DNA of 64,000 bases from Fistulifera solaris (taxonomy: Eukaryota > Bacillariophyta > Bacillariophyceae > Naviculales > Stauroneidaceae): assembly GCA_030295235.1 (NCBI GenBank), contig AP026138.1, forward strand, positions 434,001-498,000, in the 5' to 3' direction. The notes under the pieces were generated by a model. It saw nothing but the letters and a program-made list of their open reading frames with translations, was not told the DNA's origin and searched no databases. Positions within the stretch are counted from its first letter, which is position 1. The number at the start of each line of letters is the position of its first letter. Both the position numbers and the translations under genes were made by a program. Shown piece by piece: positions 21,187-30,057 of this stretch.

Positions 21187-22176
21187 ATGATGAGACTTGC
21201 GAATCGCTCAGTGGCTTTCTGGTTGTCTTCTACTGCTCTCCATTCCGTTTCGGCCTTTCGAACACCCCTACGCAACAAATCGTTCGCCTCAATCACCACG
21301 GCCTTATCCATGTCGACTGTACGAGTAGCGCTTTGTCAACTCCCCGTTACCGACGACACCGAGAAGAATCATCAAACGGCAGCGACGTTTATTGAAAATG
21401 CTGTTGAGCAAGGCGCCGAGCTGGTTGTCCTTCCCGAAATATGGAATTCGCCGTACGCGACGGCGGCGTTTCCGGAATACGCACAAGATATCGACAAAGG
21501 CCCATCGCGCCGTTTGCTACAAGATTTAGCCACAAAACACAAATTATGGCTCGTGGGAGGTAGTATCCCGGAACGCACTGCGGATGGGAAAATTTACAAT
21601 ACATCCCTTGTATTCAATCCACAAGGAGAACTCGTTGCGAAACATCGCAAAGTGCATCTGTTTGATATTGATGTACCCGGTGGGATCACTTTCTTTGAAT
21701 CGGATACCTTAAGTCCTGGAGAAACAGTCTCGTATTTTTCAACTCCGTGGGGGAACATGGGTCTAGGAATTTGTTATGACATTCGATTTGCCGAGTATGC
21801 TATGCTCTTGACGCAAAAACATGACTGTAAAGTCCTTCTGTATCCGGGCGCTTTCAATATGACTACCGGGCCGGCACATTGGGAACTTCTGCAACGTGCG
21901 CGCGCCGTAGACAATCAATGCTTTGTGTTGACGGCGTCTCCCGCCCGTGCGGTGGAGACCACTGAATCCAAGAAACCGTATCCTCATTACACAGCGTGGG
22001 GGCATTCGACGGCAGTGTCTCCTTGGGGAGAGGTCATTGCGACGACCGATGAAAGTCCCGGTATTGTGATGGCGGATCTGGATTTAGAGAAAGTGGAAGA
22101 CATGCGCAAATCCATTCCCATTCGGAATCAAAGGAGGACGGATTTGTACGACCTGCTTCAAGTGAAGAAAGAATAG
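21187..22176 (+). CDS. NIT2: Omega-amidase/Nit2-type nitrilase with plastid presequence
   Basis: A carbon-nitrogen hydrolase that deaminates alpha-ketoglutaramate or alpha-ketosuccinamate in the glutamine/asparagine transaminase pathway. The catalytic triad is visible: Glu84 in VLPEIWNSPY, Lys in KHRKVHLFDIDVPG, and Cys in GLGICYDIRFAEYA. The VHLFDIDVPG and GAFNMTTGPAHWELL segments are characteristic of Nit2/omega-amidase rather than true nitrilases. The N-terminus (..STALHSVSAFRTP) is a signal peptide with the ASAF-type cleavage motif, so plastid import is likely. An in-frame Met at residue 42 (MSTVRVALCQ) begins exactly at the enzyme core and could give a cytosolic form. The frame is intact. 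Confidence 0.93.
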   Translation: MMRLANRSVAFWLSSTALHSVSAFRTPLRNKSFASITTALSMSTVRVALCQLPVTDDTEKNHQTAATFIENAVEQGAELVVLPEIWNSPYATAAFPEYAQDIDKGPSRRLLQDLATKHKLWLVGGSIPERTADGKIYNTSLVFNPQGELVAKHRKVHLFDIDVPGGITFFESDTLSPGETVSYFSTPWGNMGLGICYDIRFAEYAMLLTQKHDCKVLLYPGAFNMTTGPAHWELLQRARAVDNQCFVLTASPARAVETTESKKPYPHYTAWGHSTAVSPWGEVIATTDESPGIVMADLDLEKVEDMRKSIPIRNQRRTDLYDLLQVKKE

Positions 22177-22330
22177 TCTCGATCATTTACAATAGATACC
22201 AATATAAAGAAATAATTCGTCAGCGTCATGATTGTAGCTCACGGCCTAGAATTAATATTGTCATTTTATAGCTACATGCTTCATTTACACTTTATTCGTG
22301 AATCCTGGCGAACAATCAACTCATTGCTAC

Positions 22331-24040
22331 CTATTCTTTTTCTTCTCTTTCTTTTTGATTTCTTCTCGTGTTGGAGAAAGAAAACGCGTTCAGGTGTTGC
22401 TGAACGGCCGGAAAGAAGAAACCTTGATAGCAAAAATGCTGCACCATAGTAATGGTCGAAGCTTCCACGTCTTGAAACTCGGTTTCACGGAAGGAGCACT
22501 CCAAAACGGGAATCTTTTTGATTTGAGCGGCTTTGTGGAACAGCGCCTTGGCCTCGCGGCCATTGTCATCTGCGGACTGCATCGCCAACAAGACAATGGC
22601 GGTACCACCACAGTCGTCATGGACGGCGTTGTCGTCGTGTGAAAATTGGTAAAACACATTGACGAGGCATAGACTCTTCGTTGACGTGTTGATATCCAAC
22701 AAAAAGCGTGGTGTGGACGCGGAAAGAATGAAATTCACCATCGTGTCGGCATCTCCGGTCCGCGCCTTCACTAATTGGTCTTGAATGGCTTGTAAAATTT
22801 GGAATTCGGTCGGAGCCGCTTGGTGTTTCTCTGCCAGCACCGTCACCAATTCATTTTGTGGCAACGTCAAATAGGTGTTATCGGTAAACCAAAGCGTCAA
22901 GGTGTTGCGGAGATGTCCTTCTTCATGTGTGCCGGCCAACCGCGAACGCCAAAGACACGCCACCACGGTGCGGACCAAGCACCATAAGGAACGGTTGCGG
23001 GACGAAAGGTCGGTAGTGACGGCTGTACTGGGAGTTGGAACGATGCTGACGAAATGAAGATGCGTGTTGGAGAGTGTCATGGTATTTGAAATGGCGTGTA
23101 TGGGTCGTTTGGGTGGAGGGCGTGGATTGTTGTTGGAATTTAACAAAGTCTGCAGAGCCGGCCATAACCTTTTATGAGCATGATGGTACGCCACGACGGA
23201 AAGAATCTTACTGGTGAATTCTGGAACGGGCCCAAGACGAACGGCGACTTGAGGAATGGCTAATGCTTGACAGGTCTGTTGCAAACATTTATTTTCTTCT
23301 GTTGTCATGTCACGCACAGCACCCAAGAAGATACATACTTGTGTCTTATCTGAGCTGTCTGTAGCAGTTGTTTGACATTGATTTTTCCAGCAGGGTAATT
23401 CCTGGTGACTCGATTCATGGAGTGTGGCCGCTATTACGGTTTGAATGTTGGAAGAGATAGGCTGCAAGAGATCTTTCAAGATGGGTCGTAGAGTCTCCTC
23501 CAACGTCGGCTGACTGACACTAGCGTAGCGCGAATTCCAGTCCTTGCTGATTTCGATCAACGTTTGTTTATTGAATTTTCGCAACAGCACTTGACTGGAA
23601 CTGTTGAGACCTTTTTCTCGTAAAAACTCGATCGAACAGGTCGCCTGCAAATGTACTAAAACGTCCCTTTTACTCTCCAAACTCATGGGTATAGCAGCAC
23701 CGGCCGTATGTTTCGTATTTTGTTTGTACAGTCGACACAACAATCCCTTTTCGTGCACCGAATGTTTCTGTTGTGCCGCTTTGTTCCACAATCCGACGAT
23801 GGTTTGTTCGGTCGGAACCGTGGGTCGATGAGCCTCATAAGTCATGTGCATCCGCGACCAGTCTTCTTCAAAGAGCAAGACGAGTTCTTTTGCTTCCCCC
23901 GGCCCGAACAAAAACGCCGCGACACAACGAACCAAAGCATCGCGACGATTCCACCATTGGCTTTCGTCGCGATTGGGTTGATAACTGGATGCATCGGCTC
24001 CCGTGCCTTTGGCAAACAGGACGGCGCGGAGGAACGTCAT
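22331..24040 (-). CDS. Possible tandem SPOUT/TrmY-like protein, 569 residues
   Basis: No confident family. The N-terminal half resembles archaeal TrmY-type pseudouridine methyltransferases: FLRAVLFAKG, RRDALVRCVAAFLFGPGEAKELVLLFE, VPTEQTIVGLWNKA, then the knot-like end IFLGAVRDMTTEENKCLQQT..VAVRLGP. The C-terminal half repeats the same order in diverged form: LWCLVRTVVACLW, LTLWFTDNTYLTLP, PTEFQILQAIQDQL, then AIVLLAMQSADDNGREAKALF..IPVLECSFRETE. SPOUT enzymes work as dimers, so a tandem fusion could be an internal dimer. The resemblance was judged by eye and is inference. The frame is intact and there are no targeting signals. The end of the coding region lies close to the 3' flank of the omega-amidase gene (convergent). 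Confidence 0.6.
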   Translation of the reverse strand: MTFLRAVLFAKGTGADASSYQPNRDESQWWNRRDALVRCVAAFLFGPGEAKELVLLFEEDWSRMHMTYEAHRPTVPTEQTIVGLWNKAAQQKHSVHEKGLLCRLYKQNTKHTAGAAIPMSLESKRDVLVHLQATCSIEFLREKGLNSSSQVLLRKFNKQTLIEISKDWNSRYASVSQPTLEETLRPILKDLLQPISSNIQTVIAATLHESSHQELPCWKNQCQTTATDSSDKTQVCIFLGAVRDMTTEENKCLQQTCQALAIPQVAVRLGPVPEFTSKILSVVAYHHAHKRLWPALQTLLNSNNNPRPPPKRPIHAISNTMTLSNTHLHFVSIVPTPSTAVTTDLSSRNRSLWCLVRTVVACLWRSRLAGTHEEGHLRNTLTLWFTDNTYLTLPQNELVTVLAEKHQAAPTEFQILQAIQDQLVKARTGDADTMVNFILSASTPRFLLDINTSTKSLCLVNVFYQFSHDDNAVHDDCGGTAIVLLAMQSADDNGREAKALFHKAAQIKKIPVLECSFRETEFQDVEASTITMVQHFCYQGFFFPAVQQHLNAFSFSNTRRNQKEREEKE

Positions 24041-24562
24041 TTATTCTATTCAATCATTGTTCGAAAATGTGTTATTGAGGAGGGAAGGGGTCGAGTAGTC
24101 GATCAAATGAGAATAAACAATGAGACGGGGACGAGGAACGAGGAGCTTTTCTACGAAATAAACGAGGCTGCTGCACTTCAGAATTTCCGTCTGTCTATAC
24201 TCGAAACTTATCCACGATTGCACTTCAGTCATGAATCAATATTCTTTTGCATGCGCGTATAGCGTATAGACTAAGTCTACAACTTGATTGTTGAATTCCA
24301 TTACCTTAGTTGTCGTTGTTGCAGTGAAATAGTCTTTCAGCAGCGTTTGCATTAATTGTAATTTTGCGTCGAAGAGGAGTCTTATTTTTTATACTAGGCC
24401 ATGATAAATGAGTGAAGGAATGCTATAAGTAGCAAGGATTATAAGTAGTGTATGAGCTAGCACAAACAAATCAACCCAACTTTTCGTCTACGTATTTTAA
24501 GTCCTTGAAAAAATACAGCATATAAAACTTATATTACGTTTGATTTCGTTCCAGTCTTATAT
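24041..24562. other. Intergenic region carrying one dispersed hairpin repeat
   Basis: Plus-strand open frames running in from the neighbouring gene (for example 23708-24262) are shadows. The region carries the repeat copy at 24191-24245 and the 3' end of RPL24 transcripts. Confidence 0.5.
24191..24245 (-). repeat. Dispersed hairpin-core intergenic repeat, copy A
   Basis: On the minus strand it reads TTGATTCATGACTG, loop AAGTG, CAATCGTGG, then a TCGAGTATAGAC-like tail. It lies just upstream of the minus-strand SPOUT-like gene and in the same direction. Confidence 0.6.
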
Positions 24563-25220
24563 CTAACGCTGTGTACCCGCACGCTTACCCGCACCACCCA
24601 TGTGCTTGGGCACTTTTTGGAATGTGTGCGGCTTGGCTACCTTACCCTTGGCACCACCCGACTTGGCCTTGTTCGCGGCCTTTCGGTCCTTCAATTCTTT
24701 AATGGCGGCTTCCTTGGCATCCTTTCGGATTTCGGACTTTTGTGCGGCCTTCTTTTTAATGTCTTCCAGCGAAGCACCCACTACTGCTCGCTGCACTTTG
24801 CCGACACGGCGTGTGCGCTTTTTCGAGGCGGTTTCGGAAATGCCCTTCTTGTGCAAACGGCGCCAGGCTTGGGTCCATACCAACTTGGCCGCCTTCTTGC
24901 GCTGTACGGTCAAGCCGTACGCCTTGGAGGTACCCAACCAGATGGGTCGGCCGTCACGACGGATCATGAGCTTGCCATTTCCGGGATAAATTCTGTACTC
25001 CGAAAGAGCACACAGTTCGGCTGTTAATTAATAGTAAAATCATGGTAGAGGCAGTGTGAGAGGAAATCATTCATATTCAATTTCAATCACAAAAAAAATA
25101 CAAGAGGGACGGGAAAAATTCGATCCGCAACGTGTCGCTTCCCCGCCTCAGCGTACAGCCAGCCTTTCTACAGTTGAATTTTTTTAACGAAATATTATTC
25201 AACTCACTATTGATGACCAT
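24563..25220 (-). CDS. RPL24: Cytosolic ribosomal protein L24 (eL24), one intron
   Basis: Exon 1 (25220-25208) encodes only MVIN and the first base of Thr. A 187-nt intron (25021-25207, GTGAGT..TAACAG) follows, and exon 2 (25020-24563) continues ELCALSEYRIYPGNGKLMIRRDGRPIW. This is the eL24 zinc-ribbon-like N-terminus in its usual form, followed by WTQAWRRLHKKG and the long basic helix KKRTRRVGKVQRAVVGASLEDI. The protein is about 156 residues, normal for eukaryotic L24. The very short first exon with an intron right after the start is common in ribosomal protein genes. A start at the internal Met (24967) would lose the conserved N-terminus and was rejected. Confidence 0.94.
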
Positions 25221-25473
25221 CTTGACTCTATTTGTCGCTCTTGCAATAAAAAAAAGACACGAGCAAGGACAACGATGTGTTGGTGCTGCTGTTGCAAACG
25301 TCTTCGCGTACAATCGGTACGCAGAAAATGTCCCTGGGACCGAAAAGTAAAGAGAAAAGAGGTAAACTATTGACTCCAGTGAGGTTCGGGATAAATCATG
25401 GATCTTGTTACGGAGTATAAAAATTCAATAAATCGTACCGGTAATACAAACGTTAGGGACAAGAACAGAGTAT

Positions 25474-25935
25474 TTTCTCAAGCCAAGATACGAATCCGTA
25501 ATCACTATAGTCTACCTTCGGTCATTTTTTAGCAATGGCAATGAAGGGTAGCTATTTAGCATCATTACAAATGATTGCGTCAATGGATTCAGCGAAAAGG
25601 TTGCCACACCTCTCTCATCGATATTCACTATAGACCTAAAATGTTGTCCGTTTTCGCCACGACTGCATCTCAGTCATGAGTCCTTATTTTCTCATGCCGA
25701 ATTACGAATCTATAATCAATACATACTGTCCTTGTTCTAGTATCGCCAACTAAAAAAGCTATTTAGCATCCTTACAAATGATTGCCCCAATGGCTTTCAG
25801 CAAAATGTTGCCATACCGGTCTCTTCGATATCACTATAGACCTAAAATGTTGTCCGTTTTCCGTCACGACTGCATCTCCTAGAAAAAATACGGCTACGCC
25901 CGTATTTTTCTAGACATCTCAGTCATGAGTCAGAG
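25474..25935 (-). repeat. Tandem pair of a 215-bp repeat with hairpin cores (copies B and C)
   Basis: Two units start near 25474 and 25689. Shared blocks are CTATTTAGCAT.CTTACAAATG, TTGCCA.ACC and CTATAGACCTAAAATGTTGT. Each ends with the hairpin core (on the minus strand CATGACTG..CAGTCGTGG). The second core is split by a 36-nt insertion at 25879-25914. The pair lies between the start of RPL24 and the end of the isopropylmalate synthase gene, both minus strand. Confidence 0.75.
25879..25914. mobile_element. 36-bp inverted-repeat insertion with 6-bp target duplication
   Basis: The insert is CTAGAAAAAATACGG, a CTACG centre, then CCCGTATTTTTCTAGA. The arms are inverted repeats of about 14 bp differing by one A. 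It is flanked on both sides by CATCTC (25873-25878 and 25915-25920). The sister repeat unit has an uninterrupted single CATCTC at the same place, so this is a filled site next to an empty one. It looks like a tiny non-autonomous element or a footprint of one. Confidence 0.65.
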
Positions 25936-25984
25936 GGTACAGGTACCTAGTTTGCTAATAGGTTAACACCATTCATTTTACTTC

Positions 25985-27939
25985 TTACGCCTCTACTTCT
26001 ACTACTTGCATAGGCTCAGCGGCAATGGCATCACCGATACCACTTTTGTCTTCCTCCGCAATGACTTCCGCACGCCGACGGGCGTTCCAATTCAACAACT
26101 TATTCAGAGCCGACACGTAAGCGCGTGCCGAAGAGGTCATAATGTCAGTATCCGATCCCGAGCCGGAGAATTTCAAGTTACGATTTCCTAGCTGCGAGTG
26201 AATGGATTGCGTATCATTCGGACCGCCAGCTTTGGGTGCAATTGTTACCCGGGTGGTGGCCAATGCCTCAATGCCTTCGGTCACAGAGTTCAATTGGTAC
26301 GATTCCAGAACGACAGAAACACCCATAATTTGGTCAATGGCTTTGTATGCTGCATCGACTGGACCCGTACCGGTCGAAGCCACAAATCGTTCCATACCGT
26401 CCGGTCCTCTCATCTTGACTGTGGCAGTGGGAATACCCGAAATACCGGTCGATACTTGCAATCCCGTAACTTCCCACAGAATATCACTTCGTCCCATTTG
26501 GTCCGATACCAGCGCCTCCAAGTCGTCATCTTCCAATCCACCCTTCTTTCGTTCCGCGACTTGCTTAAACCGAGTAAAGATGGCATTCAACTTGTCCGCA
26601 TCCAAATCATAGCCCAGTTCGCGAAGACGTGTTCCGACGGCATTGCGTCCCGAGTGTTTGCCCAAAACAATGCCCGCTCCCGATTGCGAATCACCGCGCA
26701 TAAGACCGATGCTTTCCGGTGTCATGATTTCGTACGTGCTCTTGTTCTTGATCATACCGTCTTGATGGATACCGGATTCGTGCTGAAAGGCGTTGGCCCC
26801 GACAATGGCTTTGTGGGGTTGACACGCCATGCCGGTGTATTCCGCTACCATTTTCGAGGCCGGAGTAATGTACACGGAATTGATGGCCGTGTACAGTTTG
26901 CCCGTGCCGGGTCCACCCTGAAATTTCGTGGCTCCTTTCAACGCCAAGGCCATGACGACTTCTTCCAACGACGCGTTGCCGGCACGTTCACCAATACCGT
27001 TGATGGTGCATTCCAATTGTCGTGCACCATTCAAGGCACCCGCCAATGAGTTGGCCGTGGCCAAACCGAGATCATTCTGACAATGAGTCGAAAAGACTAC
27101 ATTCTCGGCGCCCTGGACATTTTCACGCAAATTCTTGATGAGTTCTCCAAACTCCCAAGGCATGTTCCAGCCGGTCGTATCGGGAATATTCAACGTGGTC
27201 GCCCCCGCTTGAATGACTTCCGAGAGAATGCGGTACAAAAATTCCGGATCGGACCGTCCCGCATCTTCGGGTGAGAATTCAATGTCATTGCAGCCCAAGC
27301 TTTTGGCGAATTTGACCGCATTGACGGCAATTTCCACGACTTCGTCGGGTGTTTTGTTCAACTTGGCTTCCATGTGAATGGGACTGGTCGCAATGAAGGT
27401 GTGCACCCGGGGCAATTTGGCCCCCTTGACGGCATTCCAGGCGGTTTCAATGTCTTTGGGGTTGGCCCTCGACAAGCCGCAAATGACCGGAACGTATCCA
27501 TCATCGAATACTTCATTGCCAACAATGTCCGCGATTTGTTTGACGGCATTGAAATCATCCGGAGAAGCAATGGGGAAACCGGCTTCAATAATGTCGACTC
27601 CCAATTGTGCCAATTTGCGAGCAATGTCGAGTTTTTCGGACGAAGTCAAAGTAGCCCCGGGACTCTGTTCGCCGTCGCGCAACGTAGTATCAAAGATGCG
27701 AACGTAATCGGGATCCGATATTTTCCAGGCACGTAGGGAGGTCGCGGTCGTCGTTCCAAGAGGAAGGGTTGTGTTTCCTCGATGGCTTTGGAGGAGGCCA
27801 GGGAGGTTCCTACCGAAAACTGTGTCACACGGCTGGTGAAAGTCGAGCGACTTTGCAGAGCCGAGGGAGTAAATGCCGTGACTGTTTGAGGTGCGAGCCA
27901 CAGAGAAGTAACTACGGCTGCAGAGAGAATCAATTTCAT
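25985..27939 (-). CDS. leuA: 2-isopropylmalate synthase, plastid (one frame break)
   Basis: It condenses 2-oxoisovalerate with acetyl-CoA, the first committed step of leucine synthesis. The catalytic barrel begins [60 protein letters not shown] and [10 protein letters not shown] follow. The C-terminal LeuA allosteric domain starts near [12 protein letters not shown], so leucine feedback is expected. The N-terminus in another frame ([27 protein letters not shown]) is a textbook signal peptide with ..TAFTP for plastid import. One missing A at the run 27721-27724 links it ([17 protein letters not shown]) and gives 651 residues. The alternative in-frame start at 27901 would have no targeting peptide. 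Confidence 0.95.
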
Positions 27940-28467
27940 GATGGTTGTTGGGTGTCGTTCTCAGAAATGGTAATCAAAAGCGCCTTATTTTTTCAAAGTG
28001 AAATTTTTGTCACGTGTAGCAAAGGATGCCCGCCCTTCGTTACGTATCAGATAAACTGGACTTTCCTCGCTTAAGAAAACAAACAAACTGGTTCGTTTGC
28101 AAAGAATGAATGCTATAATATTTCAGCCTCGTCGCGTTTGTTATCGTTGTCGTTGTTGTTGTGGTCTTTTTTCGCGTCGAGGGGGGAGGTGCGCGCATTT
28201 CCGCGCGGAGAGCTCTCACCTCTCACTTCAAGGAGAGCGGGTCTGGCCGCTTCGGAACCATCCAATTTGTGGGCGGCGGTCAGACGCACGTATGTTTCAA
28301 CCAGTCACGAGTGTCTCATTCAATATTCAATCATCGCGACGCGCAGTTTTGACACTCGCACACTCGCAACGACATTATTTTGCTATAGTCTATTTCATTC
28401 CTTGTGATTGATTACGCACTAAAAAAGTAGATTCTATCCACAATAAAAACACAATCTATAGAACAGA
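27940..28467. other. Divergent promoter region, no gene seen
   Basis: It separates leuA (minus) from the gene at 28468 (plus). Several overlapping open frames at 28097-28411 share no family features. A GTTGTCGTTGTTGTTGTG microsatellite-like tract lies at 28144-28162. Confidence 0.45.
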
Positions 28468-29172
28468 ATGAAACCGCCGGTAGCACTTATCATTCTTACA
28501 ATAGGTTGGGGATCCGTCTCCTCCTTTTCCCCGGTCATTCCGATCACATCGAGGAAGGATGATGTCCATCATCGGATTCCTTCGACTACTCCTACCACGC
28601 ACCAACTGACACGACAACGTCCTCGCTTACAATTACTACTGGACGTTCCCGATAATTTCTTTGCGATCACATTCTTTGGATTAGGTCTCTTGCTCAATAT
28701 TTCGAAAAATTTTGCCCGCGTCCGCATGGAAGAACGGGCGTGGGAACAACGTCTGGAAGAAGCGCGAATGGAACGACTGAAACAAGATCCGACCTTGACC
28801 GAACTCGATTTGCGTCGCAAGGAAGCGGCGGTGGAATGGAGTGCGTACGGAACGCCTCGTCTCGAAGAAGAAGAGCGTCGTCGGCGTCGTGTGCAAGTAA
28901 TGGATCGTGTTCAAGAAGAATCCTCCAGTCGTCGAGTCGGAAAAATGAGTCAAGACGAAATTGAAGCATTTGAATTTGAGTATGGTGTGGAATACGATCC
29001 CTATTACGATGATCCGTACACGGAAGACGATCTGCCCGCTGGCAAATTCTCCGTCGACAAACTGTACGGTGACCGAGTGTACGAAAATGGAGAAATCTTC
29101 TACAAGGATGCTCAAAGTGGAATGTTCTATCGACAGGGATGCAAGCCAAGGAATCTCAGCTTTTGGGGCTGA
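28468..29172 (+). CDS. Unknown plastid-targeted acidic/basic helical protein, 234 residues
   Basis: The family is not recognised. The N-terminus MKPPVALIILTIGWGSVSSFSP is a signal peptide with an SSF motif at cleavage, and a Ser/Thr/Arg-rich transit region follows. A hydrophobic segment (FFAITFFGLGLLLNI) could be a thylakoid or envelope helix. The next part is strongly charged (EERAWEQRLEEARMERLKQ, LEEEERRRRRVQ), probably a coiled coil. The C-terminus is Tyr/Asp-rich (YDPYYDDPYTEDDLPAG) and ends in an aromatic block. The uninterrupted frame and targeting signal support a real gene. Confidence 0.75.
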   Translation: MKPPVALIILTIGWGSVSSFSPVIPITSRKDDVHHRIPSTTPTTHQLTRQRPRLQLLLDVPDNFFAITFFGLGLLLNISKNFARVRMEERAWEQRLEEARMERLKQDPTLTELDLRRKEAAVEWSAYGTPRLEEEERRRRRVQVMDRVQEESSSRRVGKMSQDEIEAFEFEYGVEYDPYYDDPYTEDDLPAGKFSVDKLYGDRVYENGEIFYKDAQSGMFYRQGCKPRNLSFWG

Positions 29173-29620
29173 TATCAGTCTTCGATTGGATCTACGAGAA
29201 TAGGTATGCCTATTGGAAGCTTAGTAATTGTCGTTGACAAAGTACCACAGTTTCAAGAAAGAATTACAAGTGATGATGCACGTCTTGAAATTGTGTTAAT
29301 TTCCAGCTAGAATAATACGGAATGATAATAAAGGGGACTGTCACTAATCCCTGTCTCACTTGAAGACGTTGTAATAAGTGCAATTGCTACCAATGGGTTG
29401 TTTTCATCTTAAATATACGTACAACGATCATGAGCTAAATGCGGGGAGAGATTCAATTGAGGTAATCTATGGCCAGAAGACGTGTCCATGCTCGTTGTTA
29501 AGCAAGAGGAACAGAAGAGAATTTCTTCACGGTACAAGTACAAGTAGCTGGTTAACGTTTTTCTTCACTTGTGCCACCTTTTGAGCGTGTAAGCTTTTTA
29601 ACGTACTCAGATAATCTGTA

Positions 29621-29685
29621 GTGATGTGATTCTGAAATGCAGTCGTGGCGAGATATGGACAACACTGGCTCTTCGACGTAATAAA
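29621..29685 (+). repeat. Dispersed hairpin-core intergenic repeat, copy D (degraded left arm)
   Basis: It reads GATTCTGAAATGCAGTCGTGGCG followed by GGACAACACTGG. The right arm and tail match the family while the left arm CATGACTG is eroded to GATTCTG. Confidence 0.5.
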
Positions 29686-29782
29686 AAGGAGTGTATTTCA
29701 AACACTGCTAAAATCTAATTCATTTCTACAACGATAAGTGGAGCTCAAGATGTTTTGCTGAACGAACGAATATCGACAGAAA

Positions 29783-29842
29783 TTTGATTCATGATTCATG
29801 ACTGAATCGTAGTCGTGGATACGTGGATAGTACATCCTTTTT
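29783..29842 (+). repeat. Dispersed hairpin-core intergenic repeat, copy E
   Basis: TTTGATTCATGATT duplicates the left flank, then CATGACTG, a loop of AATCG/T, and AGTCGTGGAT. A TTTTGCTGAACGAACGAA motif 30 bp upstream is shared with copies I and J. It is about 165 bp from copy D and points toward the plus-strand gene at 30058. Confidence 0.55.
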
Positions 29843-29909
29843 TCGAGGCAGACGGAAATTCTGTCGTTGTTTCGTGTCAAAATCTTCGGAAGTGCGGTAT
29901 GTTCAAATA

Positions 29910-29960
29910 CCCAGAAAATCTGGGAGTGAGGTGTTTTCACACATCCCCAGAAAATCTGGG
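29910..29960. promoter_or_regulatory. Two copies of a CCCAGA-AAA-TCTGGG palindrome, 36 bp apart
   Basis: Perfect 15-bp inverted repeats sit at 29910-29924 and 29946-29960. The spacing is about three and a half helical turns. They lie about 100-150 bp upstream of the ATG at 30058. A dimeric factor operator is possible; a small duplication is the simpler alternative. Confidence 0.4.
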
Positions 29961-30057
29961 TGACCGATTATCCGATGATCGATGCTTCAATGAAAAATTC
30001 ACATCTCTGCATTTTTATTCATTCGATTCAAATTGACAGGCCAGATAGATCCATGCG

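Larger units (their letters stand above)
29173..30057. other. Intergenic region with two repeat copies and a palindrome pair
   Basis: No gene is supported; the frames at 29378-29584 and 29815-30036 lack any family feature. It carries dispersed repeat copies D and E and the paired palindromes at 29910-29960, all upstream of the membrane-protein gene at 30058. Confidence 0.5.

Noticed and set aside
23708-24262. Plus-strand 184-residue frame
   Set aside because: Antisense shadow of the SPOUT-like gene running into non-coding sequence.
25474-25935. CRISPR array
   Set aside because: Only two diverged units with no uniform spacers, in a eukaryotic context.
26198-27049. 283-residue frame on the plus strand inside leuA
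   Set aside because: Antisense shadow of a strongly conserved enzyme; composition follows the opposite codons.
28694-29149. Minus-strand frames opposite the 28468 gene
   Set aside because: Mirror of the Arg/Glu-rich helix; no independent features.
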